Counted from the first letter of the stretch, positions 15,561-24,770 are shown. The stretch: 33,329 nucleotides of DNA from an uncultured Eubacterium sp. (GCA_947178105.1 CAMWXD010000047.1:1-33329); one strand, 5' to 3'. Numbers and translations: made by a program. Notes: generated by a model from the letters alone, not told the origin.

Positions 15561-17942
15561 TTATGCGGATTTTCCGTCACTCATGCATTGAAATACCGTC
15601 ATTTCCAAGCCGGAACTGCTGTTTTCTTTTACAAGCTGGTCGAGTCGGCTGCGTACTTTTTTCAGGTAGCCCATGGTGGCGATATCATCCGTTTCCCAGG
15701 TGCTTTTTACGAATTCCTCCATTTTGTTTTTCACATTTAAAATTATCTGATCCCTTTGCCCGACTGTCAGTTCTGGGTCTTTTATTTTGTATCGTACAGC
15801 CCATTCAAAACCTATGGTTGTGCCGTGTTTTGCGTATGGCAGCTCATAACGTGCGCTAAAGTCTGGAGAGATAGTGCCTACGCGGTCTCTTTCGTAGGTG
15901 GATTCACTTTCTGTACAAGGCAGTGTTGTATCCAGAAATTGGGCGTCCTCTTTGGAAAGGTTTTGTTCCGCTTCTTCATCCAATACTTTCCATAATTGCT
16001 GCCTTGCTTTCCATAAGGAGTGGTCAGCTTCGTACTGTTCTCCGATATAATCGAAAAATTGTTGCAGTGTGTAGTCCTTATAGCCAGTTACTTTCAAGGA
16101 CAGTACTTTTTTTACTTCTTCTGGAAGCGCATCATAAGTACTGCCTGTTGCAGCATCCGAGTCCGCCCCGACCCAAGGCGAGTGCATGGCGGTATCTTCT
16201 AAAGAGTAATGGCACATGTAGATAACAAGGGTTAGGTTTCCTTTTTGGTTGACGCTTTTGGCGTATTTTTTCAGTGCTTTCGTAGCTTCCTTGGATAGGC
16301 TGTCGGCTGATTTGACGGAAAGGCTGGAAAGCTCGGCGTCTGTTTTGGAGTTTAAAAAAGCGGTTGCTGTATCAGCAAGCCCGCGGAAGGCTGCTTCATA
16401 TTCGGACACTTTTATATCTGGGTTGTTGAGCTTGATTTCTGCTTTAAAATCCAATTCTGCCAGTCCGCCATTTTCCAGCAGGCGCTCAACGCCGACTGCT
16501 TCCAGCGGCACTTTTTTCCAGGAACCGGTTGCAAGCATTAGCGTATTGCAAAGGAAAAAGGCATCTTCATTGTCCAGGCGGTGAAAGCGGAGGGCTTCAT
16601 CCTTGAATGCCTGCTCAAGCAGCGCGTTTCCCTCCGGCGTATCCAGCTCAAAGGCTGCTTTGCTGCGAAACTGCCGGACGGACTGGTTTTGGTAGGAGCT
16701 GGTACGCAGTGCCAATAATGCCTGATATTTGGAACTATTTACGGTGTTGGCAGCGGCGTAGCCAGGTGGTTTAGCCTGCGTATTTGATTCCTGGTTTTGC
16801 GCCTGCCCGTTTGACGGAACTCTTAGTGCATGTGCCGGGCGGGCTGGCACAGTGTATGCGCCGATGGCTGCGGAACCAAAGCAGATCGCGGCGGTCAAAG
16901 ATATGGTTGCCAGTTTCATTTTTTTCGTAGGTTGTTGAAATCTCATAATAGCACCCAGCCTTTCTTTTAGCTGTTGCGCTCCTTCCGCCAGAGTGAGGGA
17001 AGAAACGGAGGTTTTTTGAAACAGTGCTGCCCTGGAACAATACAGCAGCATATCGCCGTAAGCTTTTCTTTCTGTAGATGACATGGAACGGATCACAGCT
17101 TCGTCACAGGACAGCTCACAGGCAAGGTTCACTTCTTTTTCCAGCAGGTATACGAGCGGATTGAACCAGTGGATACAGACAACTGCCTGGATCAGCCATT
17201 TATAAAACATGTCCCGCCGCCTGTAGTGGTACAGCTCGTGTGTAAAGATCAAAGAAAGCTCTTTTTCTGAAAGCTCTTTTTCTGGAAGCTCTTTTTCTGG
17301 AAGCTCTTTTTTTGGTATGGCAATGCATGGACGGAAAAATCCTGTCATTACAGGCGATGTAAGGAGCGGGCTGTAATATAATTCTACGGGCCTTTTGACC
17401 TTGCAGGCTTTTGCACAGGAGGCAAGCAGGTCTAGCAGGCTGATTTCGTCTACTGCGGTTCCGGCAGTTTTTATGTAGCGGAGAAATCCGCGGTATGCTG
17501 TAATTTTTTTTGCCAGCAATAGCAGTGCAGGAACCAGCCATAAAAAATATAGAAAAAATAAAAAATGTTCTCGTTGCATCTCTGTGGATTCCAGTGGCTG
17601 CGTACCCGCAGAACGATCTTGTTGGTGCCCGGATGGCTGCGTACCAGCAGAAGCAGTTTGCTGTCCAAAATGCTGAAAGCCGTCGGAAACAGAAAGCTGT
17701 CCGTTTTTCTGCGATGGCATAAGCTGGACGGCGCGAAGCTGCGGTGTGTGTAGCAATGCGGCGGCAAGTGCGGCGTCCGGTGCAAACGGGAGCAAAAACC
17801 GCAGCGCTGCCGCAAGAAAAATATAATACTGCCAGCATTTGCTGAGCCTGTTTTTATACAGCTTTTTTAAAAGCAAAAGCAGAAGGAAAAGCAGGCTGCC
17901 GGACAGTGAGAGCGAAAAAAGTTGTTTTAAAAATTCGTTCAT
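15561..17942 (-). CDS. BlaR1-like M56 sensor metallopeptidase
   Basis: The 793-residue protein has membrane helices around 10-27, 38-58, 126-145, 247-266 and 330-352. The zinc site is HELYH (235-239), with LEKEVNLACELSCDEAV (267-283) supplying the remaining ligand. An EKEL(P/S) repeat at about 212-230 sits just before the active site. The outside part (about 360-793) contains two similar modules: one with ALRTSSYQNQSVRQF near 410, the other with LKVTGYKDYTLQQFF near 610. It is not a penicillin-binding domain. The BlaI-type repressor gene lies 51 bases upstream on the same strand, the classic sensor/protease plus repressor arrangement. Ligand binding would activate cleavage of the repressor. 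The ligand is unknown and may be a cell-wall antibiotic or peptide. Confidence 0.8.
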   Translation of the reverse strand: MNEFLKQLFSLSLSGSLLFLLLLLLKKLYKNRLSKCWQYYIFLAAALRFLLPFAPDAALAAALLHTPQLRAVQLMPSQKNGQLSVSDGFQHFGQQTASAGTQPSGHQQDRSAGTQPLESTEMQREHFLFFLYFLWLVPALLLLAKKITAYRGFLRYIKTAGTAVDEISLLDLLASCAKACKVKRPVELYYSPLLTSPVMTGFFRPCIAIPKKELPEKELPEKELSEKELSLIFTHELYHYRRRDMFYKWLIQAVVCIHWFNPLVYLLEKEVNLACELSCDEAVIRSMSSTERKAYGDMLLYCSRAALFQKTSVSSLTLAEGAQQLKERLGAIMRFQQPTKKMKLATISLTAAICFGSAAIGAYTVPARPAHALRVPSNGQAQNQESNTQAKPPGYAAANTVNSSKYQALLALRTSSYQNQSVRQFRSKAAFELDTPEGNALLEQAFKDEALRFHRLDNEDAFFLCNTLMLATGSWKKVPLEAVGVERLLENGGLAELDFKAEIKLNNPDIKVSEYEAAFRGLADTATAFLNSKTDAELSSLSVKSADSLSKEATKALKKYAKSVNQKGNLTLVIYMCHYSLEDTAMHSPWVGADSDAATGSTYDALPEEVKKVLSLKVTGYKDYTLQQFFDYIGEQYEADHSLWKARQQLWKVLDEEAEQNLSKEDAQFLDTTLPCTESESTYERDRVGTISPDFSARYELPYAKHGTTIGFEWAVRYKIKDPELTVGQRDQIILNVKNKMEEFVKSTWETDDIATMGYLKKVRSRLDQLVKENSSSGLEMTVFQCMSDGKSA
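17254..17313 (-). repeat. Four 15-bp in-frame repeats in the M56 sensor gene
   Basis: Units of GAAAGCTCTTTTTCT type start at 17254, 17269, 17284 and 17299 on the plus strand. Each encodes five residues of the KELPE / KELSE type on the minus strand. Copy number can change without shifting the frame. The lengthened loop sits next to the HELYH site. Confidence 0.75.
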
Positions 17943-17993
17943 GATTCATGGTCTCTCCTTTTTGACAGTCTTTCTTTGAGGCAAATATTTTTT

Positions 17994-18371
17994 CTATTCG
18001 CCGCCTTTTGCTTCTTTCCAGAAGGCTTCAATTTCTGTCCATTCCTGTTCGGTCAGGATATCCTGGCGCAGTAAGGTTGTCACAAGGTTTTTCACATTGC
18101 CTTCGTATACCTTGTCCAGAAAACCGTGTGTCTGTACTGCCTGGTATTCCTGCTCGCTTATGGTGGCAATGTATTCGTTGCGCCTTCCAATTTTGCTTGT
18201 CTTTAAATAGTTTTTTGAAACAAGGCGGGATAAGAGTGTGAGTACGGTGTTGTTTTTCCATTCGTTCTGCTCTGCTTTTAGTTCTTCCATAATATGGGAA
18301 AATAACGCAGTCCCTCCTTTTTTCCAGATGATTTTCATAAGGATTCGTTCTGATTCGGAAATCTGCTGCAT
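17994..18371 (-). CDS. BlaI/MecI/CopY-family repressor
   Basis: The 125-residue protein matches the family in size and order. An N-terminal winged helix contains SESERILMKIIWKKGGTAL, NNTVLTLLSRLVSKNYLKT as recognition region, and a GRRNEYIATISEQEY wing. A C-terminal dimer helix region follows, with GFLDKVYEGNVKNLVTTLL, where this family is cut by its partner protease. The ATG at 18371 follows AAAGGAGA. It lies first in an operon with the M56 sensor and very probably represses this operon through the two operators upstream. Confidence 0.85.
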   Translation of the reverse strand: MQQISESERILMKIIWKKGGTALFSHIMEELKAEQNEWKNNTVLTLLSRLVSKNYLKTSKIGRRNEYIATISEQEYQAVQTHGFLDKVYEGNVKNLVTTLLRQDILTEQEWTEIEAFWKEAKGGE

Positions 18372-18388
18372 AGCTGTCTCCTTTCTTG

Positions 18389-18440
18389 ATTAACATATTG
18401 TAGGTATAAATATATTAACATATCGTAGGTAATACGTCAA
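18389..18440 (-). promoter_or_regulatory. Promoter with two BlaI-type operators
   Basis: On the minus strand TTGACG (18435-18440), a 17-bp spacer and TAATAT (18412-18417) form the promoter. Two 18-bp copies of ATTAACATATYGTAGGTA (plus-strand reading) lie at 18389-18406 and 18414-18431 and differ at one base. Each contains a TAC(A/G)-N3-TGTT core close to the BlaI/MecI TACA/TGTA type. One copy covers the spacer and part of the -10, the other covers the initial transcribed region. Confidence 0.75.
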
Positions 18441-18508
18441 CGGTTTTTGATGATTTTGGGCCAGTTTTTACAGATAAGGAAAAAATAGCTGGGTGTTTAA
18501 GGATAAAA

Positions 18509-18536
18509 GAAAATGCCCCATTTAAGAGGCATTTTC
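18509..18536 (-). terminator. Terminator of the pyrBI operon
   Basis: GAAAATGCC (18509-18517) and GGCATTTTC (18528-18536) form a 9-bp stem with a 10-base loop, starting 30 bases after the pyrI stop. On the minus strand the tail is TTTTAT. Confidence 0.7.
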
Positions 18537-18565
18537 CACATTTTTTATGTTCCAGAAAAAAGAAC

Positions 18566-19015
18566 TTATTTCACGCTTGTGAGCCTGCGCTTTCCTTTAA
18601 ACTTCGTCTCGCAGTATTTGCAGCGGTATACCTGCTTTTCGGTATCGGTCAGCACAAAAATCTGGTCTAATTCCTGCTCGATCGAAGTGATGCAGCGCGG
18701 GTTTTTGCAGCGGATGACGTTTTTCACTTCTTTTGGAAGGGACAGCTCCCGTTTTTCTACGATTTTTTCATTTTTGATAATGTTTACGGTAATGTTGTGG
18801 TCGATAAATCCCAGGATTTCAAGATCCAGGGCGTCGATCGGGCATTCTACTTTTATAATGTCTTTTTTTCCCATTTTATTGCTTCTTGCATTTTTGATAA
18901 TCGCCACACAGCAGTCCAGGCGGTCTAATTTCAGGTCATGGTAGATCTGGAAGCTCATGCCTGCCTGGATATGGTCTAATACAAAGCCTTCGTGGATTCC
19001 GCTGATATTGAGCAT
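18566..19015 (-). CDS. pyrI: Aspartate carbamoyltransferase regulatory chain
   Basis: The 149-residue protein matches PyrI. The N-terminal allosteric domain has GIHEGFVLDHIQAG and CVAIIKNARSNKMGKKDIIK. The C-terminal zinc domain has four cysteines, C103, C108, C132 and C135 (CKNPRC and CKYC), which bind the metal that holds it to the catalytic chain. It gives the holoenzyme nucleotide control in pyrimidine synthesis. It follows pyrB by 66 bases on the same strand, so the two chains are made together. The GGAGG-type site precedes the ATG. It is intact and of usual length. Confidence 0.95.
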   Translation of the reverse strand: MLNISGIHEGFVLDHIQAGMSFQIYHDLKLDRLDCCVAIIKNARSNKMGKKDIIKVECPIDALDLEILGFIDHNITVNIIKNEKIVEKRELSLPKEVKNVIRCKNPRCITSIEQELDQIFVLTDTEKQVYRCKYCETKFKGKRRLTSVK

Positions 19016-19081
19016 TTTTTGTCCTCCTTCTTTTATACAGTGTTGTATCGCAGCCTGCGGGAATGTATGTTCAGGCGTGCT

Positions 19082-20002
19082 TTAGGCAACGTGAATGTCA
19101 AGCAGTGTCAGGATCAGCGCCATGCGGACATAGACGCCGTATTGCGCCTGCTTAAAATAAACTGCCCTTGGGTCGTCGTCAACTTCTACAGATATTTCGT
19201 TGACACGCGGGAGCGGATGGAGCACAAGCATGTCTTTTGGGGCAAGCTTCATCTTTGCTTTGTCAAGGATGTAAAAGTCCTTCATGCGTATGTAGTCTTC
19301 CTCGTTGAAGAAGCGCTCCTTTTGTACGCGTGTCATATATAACAGGTCAAGGCCTGCCATCGCATCTTCTAAGCGTTCCACTTCTTTGTATGGGATTTGG
19401 TTGGCATCCAGCACGTCTTCGCGGATATAGCCAGGTACGCGCAGCTCTTCTGGTGATATAAGGACAAATTCAATAGCAGGGTAACGGATCAGGGCATTGA
19501 TGAGGGAATGGACGGTACGGCCAAATTTCAGGTCGCCGCATAGGCCGACTTTTAAATTGCCCAAATGGCCTTTGAGAGAATAGATCGTTAATAAATCAGT
19601 CAGTGTCTGCGTCGGATGCTGGTGGCCTCCGTCGCCTGCATTAATGACTGGGATGGAAGATCGGCTGCTGGCAACTAAGGCTGCGCCTTCTTTTGGGTGG
19701 CGGATCGCACAGATATCGGCATAACAGGAAATGACGCGGATCGTATCAGATACGCTTTCTCCTTTTGCCGCAGAGCTGTTGTCGCTGCTTGCAAAGCCGA
19801 TCACGCTGCCTCCAAGGTTTAACATCGCGGCTTCAAAGCTGAGCCTTGTCCTTGTGCTTGGCTCGTAAAAACAGGTGGCAAGCTTTTTTCCTTCGCAGGC
19901 ATGTGCGTATTTTTCAGGGTTCTTTTCAATGTCATTTGCAAGCCGCAGCAGGTCGTCGAGTTCGGATACAGAAAAATCCAATGGGTTAAGTAAGTGCTTC
20001 AT
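19082..20002 (-). CDS. pyrB: Aspartate carbamoyltransferase catalytic chain
   Basis: The 306-residue enzyme joins carbamoyl phosphate and aspartate to N-carbamoylaspartate, the first committed step of UMP synthesis. The carbamoyl-phosphate loop STRTR (49-53, in [16 protein letters not shown]), the HPTQTLTD segment, the RVQKERF region that binds aspartate and the HPLPRVNEI loop are all present. Length is normal. AAGGAGGACAACC precedes the ATG. It forms an operon with pyrI. The leader is only about 45 bases and shows no attenuator, unlike the enterobacterial pyrBI operon. Confidence 0.95.
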   Translation of the reverse strand: MKHLLNPLDFSVSELDDLLRLANDIEKNPEKYAHACEGKKLATCFYEPSTRTRLSFEAAMLNLGGSVIGFASSDNSSAAKGESVSDTIRVISCYADICAIRHPKEGAALVASSRSSIPVINAGDGGHQHPTQTLTDLLTIYSLKGHLGNLKVGLCGDLKFGRTVHSLINALIRYPAIEFVLISPEELRVPGYIREDVLDANQIPYKEVERLEDAMAGLDLLYMTRVQKERFFNEEDYIRMKDFYILDKAKMKLAPKDMLVLHPLPRVNEISVEVDDDPRAVYFKQAQYGVYVRMALILTLLDIHVA

Positions 20003-20050
20003 AGGTTGTCCTCCTTGCTGTTGGTTTTTCTATTTGGGAGCATTTTTACA

Positions 20051-20079
20051 ATCATATAATAAAGAAGGGGAAATTTCAA
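20051..20079 (-). promoter_or_regulatory. Promoter of the pyrBI operon
   Basis: On the minus strand TTGAAA (20074-20079), a 17-bp spacer and TATGAT (20051-20056) form a good promoter, about 50 bases upstream of the pyrB start codon. Confidence 0.7.
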
Positions 20080-20177
20080 GACTGAATAAAATGAGTTTTT
20101 GGGAGAATAGTCTGAATTTTTGTGTGTCCTATTTGGGAAATATTTCAAACAGGATAGTAGAAGGACGGATGCAGGTG

Positions 20178-20186
20178 TGTTATAAT
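20178..20186 (+). promoter_or_regulatory. Extended -10 promoter of the two-component genes
   Basis: TGT directly followed by TATAAT (20181-20186) is an extended -10 element. No good -35 is seen, which fits that promoter class or an activated promoter. It is divergent from the pyrB promoter, about 100 bases away. Confidence 0.55.
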
Positions 20187-20248
20187 CGTGCGGGAAGGGA
20201 TCTGGCTGTTCAGAAATGAAAAAGCAGATAAAAAAGGAGCATGGACTT

Positions 20249-21880
20249 ATGATAAAAATATTTTTGGTAGAGGACGAGATCATCATTCGCGAAGCGATCC
20301 ACAAGATGATCCCGTGGGAGGAATACGGCTTTACCTTTGCAGGCGAGGCAAAGGACGGGGAGATGGCGCTGCCGGCGATCCGCAGCATCCGCCCGGATGT
20401 GCTGATTACCGATATCAAGATGCCGTTTATGGACGGGCTTGCGTTAAGCAGGCTGGTGCTAAAGGAGCTGCCGGATACGAAGATTATTATTGTCAGCGGC
20501 TATGATGATTTTGAATATGCCAGGCAGGCGATCTCGCTGGGCGTCGAGCAGTATTTGCTAAAGCCGGTGACAAAGTCTGCGTTTATTGAAGTACTGGAAA
20601 AAATACGTGAGAAGTATGAAAAAGAGGTTGAGCAGAAGGATTATTTTGAAAAATTCCAAAAGGATATCCGGGAGTATGAGAAAAATACACGCAGGGATTT
20701 TTTTGAAATGCTCGTATCCGGCAAAGCAAAGCTGGCTGAGGTCTATGAAAGGGCGGAACAGCTTGGGATTGATATTTTATCCGAATGCTATAACCTGATT
20801 TTATTTTCAGTAAAATCAGGCGAAAAGAAGCGGGAGGTCGTAGATGTCTATACGCCGGAGATGGGCAACCTGCTGACGGAAATTGACGCTATGATCCAAA
20901 AGGATGCGGATTACCTGCTGTTCCGCAACCAGATGTTCAGCTATGCGGTGCTTGTTAAGGCGCCGAAGGAGCGGATTGTAAAACGTACGAAGGACTGTAT
21001 GGACGAGCTGACACGGATGTTTGAGCTGGAAAAAAACCGGATTGACTGGTTTATCTGCCATGCGGCTCCGGTAGACCGGCTGAGCCTGGTGCCGCAGTGC
21101 TACCAGGAGGCGATGAAGACGTTTGCGCTGCGTTATGTGGGCTATTCGCATGTCGTTCCAGGCACAGGCGCAGACGGCAGGAAAGAGCGCACAGACGTAG
21201 ACCTGCGCGCGATCGATACGGATGCGGTTAACCCGGATATGATACGCAATTTTTTGTGCCAAGCGCTGCCGGAAGAGGTAGAAGGGTTTGTCAGCAATTA
21301 TTTTTGCCTGATCGGGGAGGACGCGTTAAAATCGCAGATGTTTTGCCAGTATATTATGCTGAATGTCTATTTTTGCGTGATTTCTTTTGTGCAGGGGCTT
21401 GGCTTTGATAAAACTCGGTTCCAAGAGCAGCTTTCCGATCTGCATATCGAGCGGCTGGGCAGCCAGGACAGGATGCGGGAAGCCGTTACGCAGATGCTTT
21501 CCCGGGCGATTGCGGTGCGGGAAGAAAGCACGAAGGGGAAATATAAGACGCTGATCCAGACTGCCGTGCAGTTTATGGAGGAAAACTATATGGATGAATC
21601 GATGAACTTAAATAAAGTGGCATGTGCGGCAAATGTCAGCGCCAACCATTTCAGCGCATTGTTTTCCCAGGAGATGAAGCAGACGTTTATCGAGTACCTG
21701 ACCGGGCTTCGGATGCGCAGGGCAAAGGAGCTTTTGCGGTGCACCGATAAGCGTTCCGGCGAGATTGCGCTGGAGGTCGGGTATAAGGATGCGCATTATT
21801 TCAGCTACTTATTTAAAAAGACGCAGGGATGTACGCCGAGCGTATACCGGAATATGTCTTTGAACCGAAAGGATGTCTAA
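20249..21880 (+). CDS. YesN-type response regulator with AraC DNA-binding domain
   Basis: The 543-residue regulator begins MIKIFLVEDE at the ATG at 20249. AAAAGGAGC lies 8 bases upstream, so this start is preferred to one 33 bases earlier. The receiver domain (1-120) has the acidic pair in VEDE, phospho-acceptor Asp55 in LITDIKMPFMDG and Lys105 in LLKPVTK. A middle domain of about 300 residues follows. The end is an AraC-type double HTH (about 440-540) with CAANVSANHFSALFSQE and GYKDAHYFSYLFKK. The stop overlaps the start of the kinase gene. This pair most likely controls the sugar importer directly downstream. Confidence 0.9.
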   Translation: MIKIFLVEDEIIIREAIHKMIPWEEYGFTFAGEAKDGEMALPAIRSIRPDVLITDIKMPFMDGLALSRLVLKELPDTKIIIVSGYDDFEYARQAISLGVEQYLLKPVTKSAFIEVLEKIREKYEKEVEQKDYFEKFQKDIREYEKNTRRDFFEMLVSGKAKLAEVYERAEQLGIDILSECYNLILFSVKSGEKKREVVDVYTPEMGNLLTEIDAMIQKDADYLLFRNQMFSYAVLVKAPKERIVKRTKDCMDELTRMFELEKNRIDWFICHAAPVDRLSLVPQCYQEAMKTFALRYVGYSHVVPGTGADGRKERTDVDLRAIDTDAVNPDMIRNFLCQALPEEVEGFVSNYFCLIGEDALKSQMFCQYIMLNVYFCVISFVQGLGFDKTRFQEQLSDLHIERLGSQDRMREAVTQMLSRAIAVREESTKGKYKTLIQTAVQFMEENYMDESMNLNKVACAANVSANHFSALFSQEMKQTFIEYLTGLRMRRAKELLRCTDKRSGEIALEVGYKDAHYFSYLFKKTQGCTPSVYRNMSLNRKDV

Positions 21881-23318
21881 AATGAAAAGGACGTTTTGCA
21901 TCAGGGATAAAAATATGAGCCTGTACCAGAAGCTTCGGTATATTATATTAAGCCTGGCGCTTCCGCTGGTTGCCTGCATGGTTGCGGTGCTTGGCGTGTT
22001 TGCGTATTATGCCGGCCAGTATAGCAAGATCACGCGCAATGTCACAATCAGCAGCAGCTTTAACCTGGATTTTAAGGAAAATATAGACCTTAAGATGTAT
22101 CATTATTCTGTGTCGAGCAGGCAGCAGGAGGAGCTGCCGATTGAAGATGTGGAAGAAGCGATCGGCATTGCACAGTCCCTGAAAGCGACCACGAGCTATA
22201 AGGAAAGCCGCCAGGCGCTTTTAAACGTGCTGGATTACTGCGAAAACTTAAAATCGCGGATGTATATGCTGGAGCAGACGGAGGACTATGACAGCCGCCA
22301 GTTGCAGCTTGAGAACAATATTTATGTGCTGACCAATTTAATACGCACCAAAATGCTGGACTATATTTATTATGAAGCAGGGTATCTGTCTAAGATTGGG
22401 GCGGAGATGATGCGCAGCATCACGGCTGCGATGCTTTGTATCGGCTGCGTGATGTTCCTTGTCGTCGTAGCAGTCTTACAGCGCGCGTTTTCATTTTCCA
22501 AAGGGATTACAAAGCCTGTCAGCAGGCTTTGCGAAAATGTCAGAAAAATCGGGGAAGGGAAGTTTCAGGTAGATGCAGTGCAGGCGTCTGATTATGAGAT
22601 CGCAGACTTGGATACAGGAATCCGCAGGATGGCGGAGCGCATCAGCCTTTTGCTCGAAAATGTCAAGCAGGAGGAAATGCTGCACCACAAAATGGAGCTG
22701 CAGCTTTTGCAGGCGCAGATCAACCCGCATTTTTTATACAATACGCTGGATACGATTGTCTGGCTCGTGGAATGCGGCATGAACGACGAGGCGGTAAAAA
22801 TGCTGGGAGACTTGTCCGTATTTTTCCGTACGATGCTCTCAAAAGGGGAAGATATTATTACGTTAAAGGAAGAGATTACGCACACACGCAGCTACCTGGA
22901 TATCCAGCAGGTACGTTACCGGGATATTCTGGATTTTGAGATTGTGCTGCCGCAGGAGCTTTGGGGCGTCCGCCTGCCGAAGCTGACTTTGCAGCCTTTG
23001 GCGGAAAATGCGCTGTATCACGGGGTAAAGGAAAAGCGGGGGAAGAGCAAAATCTGGATTCTGTGCGCGCTGGAGGAGGAGACGGCTGTGATTCAGGTGC
23101 GCGACAATGGCATCGGCATATCCGGCGAACGGCTAAAGGAGCTGAAAAAGGCGTTAAACAGCAGGCAGCGCATTGGCTTTGGAATGTCAGCCGTACAGGA
23201 ACGCCTGCGCTTGTTTTACGGGGAGCCGTATGGGATGAGCGTCCGCTCAGAGTACGGGAAGGGCACCTGTGTGGAGATTCGGATTCCTGTTTCTGTGAAA
23301 AAGGACAATCCAGCGTGA
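21873..23318 (+). CDS. YesM/LytS-type sensor histidine kinase
   Basis: The 481-residue kinase has membrane helices at about 24-46 and 184-202, with an outside domain of about 135 residues that looks helical and is much smaller than the usual Cache domain of YesM kinases. A HAMP segment (about 205-260) leads to the phospho-acceptor His286 in QINPHFLYNTLDT, typical of His_kinase domain proteins. The ATP-binding end has QPLAENALYHGVKEK and DNGIGI. It overlaps the regulator gene by 8 bases. A second possible start lies at 21882. Such kinases often work with a sugar-binding protein at the membrane. The adjacent YtfQ-like lipoprotein could be that partner. Confidence 0.9.
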   Translation: MSKMKRTFCIRDKNMSLYQKLRYIILSLALPLVACMVAVLGVFAYYAGQYSKITRNVTISSSFNLDFKENIDLKMYHYSVSSRQQEELPIEDVEEAIGIAQSLKATTSYKESRQALLNVLDYCENLKSRMYMLEQTEDYDSRQLQLENNIYVLTNLIRTKMLDYIYYEAGYLSKIGAEMMRSITAAMLCIGCVMFLVVVAVLQRAFSFSKGITKPVSRLCENVRKIGEGKFQVDAVQASDYEIADLDTGIRRMAERISLLLENVKQEEMLHHKMELQLLQAQINPHFLYNTLDTIVWLVECGMNDEAVKMLGDLSVFFRTMLSKGEDIITLKEEITHTRSYLDIQQVRYRDILDFEIVLPQELWGVRLPKLTLQPLAENALYHGVKEKRGKSKIWILCALEEETAVIQVRDNGIGISGERLKELKKALNSRQRIGFGMSAVQERLRLFYGEPYGMSVRSEYGKGTCVEIRIPVSVKKDNPA

Positions 23319-23359
23319 TTACGCTGAGAAAATCCAACAAAAATCATAAAAATTTCAAC

Positions 23360-23437
23360 TTTTTACATTAAAAACGTAAAAAAATAAACAAAACGCCGAA
23401 GAATCTTTATGGAATTTTTAGAAAAATTATCTATAAT
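23360..23437 (+). promoter_or_regulatory. Promoter region of the sugar-binding protein gene
   Basis: TATAAT lies at 23432-23437 without a good -35 (ATGGAA at the right distance). Upstream TTTTTAC (23360-23366) and GTAAAAA (23376-23382) form an inverted repeat, a possible regulator site. A weak -35 with an upstream site fits activation by the response regulator encoded just before. Confidence 0.45.
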
Positions 23438-23486
23438 TAAGAATAACAACAAACAAGCCAGAGGCTTGAAAAAGGAGGATTCAAAT

Positions 23487-24680
23487 ATGAAAAGGAAAAT
23501 GGTGGCTTTATTTTTGGCAACGTGTATTGCGGCTTCTATGACTGCGTGCGGAGGAAACAGCGGAGCTTCATCCAACGATGCGAATGACACAGCAGGCGGG
23601 GATGATGCGGCAGGCGGAGATGATGCGGCAGGCGGAGATGATGCGGCAGGCGGAGACGATGCGGCAGGCGATGCAGCGGGCGGAGACGATGCGGCAGGCG
23701 GCGGAGAAGGCGGTATGATTACCGTAGGATTTTCCCAGGTAGGTGCGGAGTCTGACTGGCGGACTGCAAACTCTGCTTCGATGAAGGAGACGTTTTCAGA
23801 AGCAAACGGCTATGAGCTGATTTTTGACGATGCACAACAGAAGCAGGAAAACCAGATTGCAGCGATCCGCAACTTTATCCAGCAGGAAGTCGATTATATA
23901 GTACTGGCGCCTGTCACAGAGACCGGATGGGATACGGTATTGCAGGAAGCGTATGACGCAGGCATTCCGGTTATTATCGTAGACCGTATGGTAGATATTT
24001 CGAAGGAAGACCTGTATACTGCATGGGTCGGCTCCAACTTCCAGTTAGAGGGGGAGAAAGCGTGTGCATGGCTGGATGCTTATGCGCAGGCGACAGGAAA
24101 AGGCGAAGAGCAGCTAAACATTATCGATATCCAGGGTACGATCGGCGCGTCTGCACAGATTGGGCGTACTGCAGGCCTGGAAGCAGCAGTGGAAGCACAT
24201 GATAACTGGACGCTGCTAGAAGCGCAAAGCGGTGAGTTTACACAGGCAAAAGGGCAGGAGGTTATGGAGTCCCTGTTAAAGCAGCATGACGATATTGATG
24301 TAGTATACTGCGAAAATGACAACGAAGCGTTTGGCGCGATCGATGCGATTGAACAGGCAGGCAAGACGGTCGGCAAGGAAATTGGCAAGGATATCCTGGT
24401 CATGTCTTTTGACTCTACGAATGCGGGCTTAAAGGACGTATTGGACGGCAAGATCATCTGCAATACAGAATGCAACCCTCTGCATGGGCCTCGTGTAGAA
24501 GAGATTATTAAAAAACTGGAAGCAGGTGAGGAAGTCGAAAAGCAGCAGTTCGTAGAAGAAGAAATCTTTGCGGGCACAGACGACGTACCTTCGATTAAGG
24601 TGACCGACTCAGAAGGGAACGACGCAGAATATCCGGTGACGACAGTGACACAGGAAGTCATTGACGGACGTGCATATTAA
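23487..24680 (+). CDS. ytfQ: YtfQ-like sugar ABC transporter binding lipoprotein
   Basis: The 397-residue protein has a lipoprotein signal ending SMTAC with Cys21, so it is anchored outside the membrane. A Gly/Asp/Ala linker built of GGDDAA repeats (about 36-74) precedes a type 1 periplasmic binding fold. That fold starts ITVGFSQVGAESDWRTANSA and includes FDDAQQKQENQIAAIRNFIQ, VDRMVDISKEDLYT and a VYCENDNEAFGAIDAI hinge region. GFSQVG with QQKQENQI closely resembles E. coli YtfQ, which binds galactofuranose. The actual sugar here is not shown. The ATG at 23487 follows AAAGGAGG. It is followed by the ATPase and two permeases of the same importer. Confidence 0.85.
   Translation: MKRKMVALFLATCIAASMTACGGNSGASSNDANDTAGGDDAAGGDDAAGGDDAAGGDDAAGDAAGGDDAAGGGEGGMITVGFSQVGAESDWRTANSASMKETFSEANGYELIFDDAQQKQENQIAAIRNFIQQEVDYIVLAPVTETGWDTVLQEAYDAGIPVIIVDRMVDISKEDLYTAWVGSNFQLEGEKACAWLDAYAQATGKGEEQLNIIDIQGTIGASAQIGRTAGLEAAVEAHDNWTLLEAQSGEFTQAKGQEVMESLLKQHDDIDVVYCENDNEAFGAIDAIEQAGKTVGKEIGKDILVMSFDSTNAGLKDVLDGKIICNTECNPLHGPRVEEIIKKLEAGEEVEKQQFVEEEIFAGTDDVPSIKVTDSEGNDAEYPVTTVTQEVIDGRAY
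23592..23708 (+). repeat. 18-bp in-frame repeats encoding the GGDDAA linker
   Basis: About six units of GCAGGCGGAGATGATGCG type, one of them shortened by 6 bases, encode an acidic flexible spacer between the lipid anchor and the binding domain. All length changes seen are multiples of three bases. Confidence 0.75.
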
Positions 24681-24726
24681 CCAGTACGCATGAATGGCGC
24701 ATTGGTAAATACATAAGAAAGGAAGG

Positions 24727-24770
24727 CACGCGGTATAGAAACAAACAGGAAAACTGTATCGCGTGTTTTC
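24727..24770 (+). terminator. Weak intercistronic terminator between ytfQ and ytfR
   Basis: CACGCGGTATAG (24727-24738) pairs with CTGTATCGCGTG (24754-24765) through ten Watson-Crick and two wobble pairs, followed by TTTTCT. The imperfect tail suggests partial read-through, which would give more binding protein than transporter. Confidence 0.55.

Noticed and set aside
24080..24661. Minus-strand ORF of 193 codons inside ytfQ
   Set aside because: Ser-rich shadow of the binding-protein gene with no motif.
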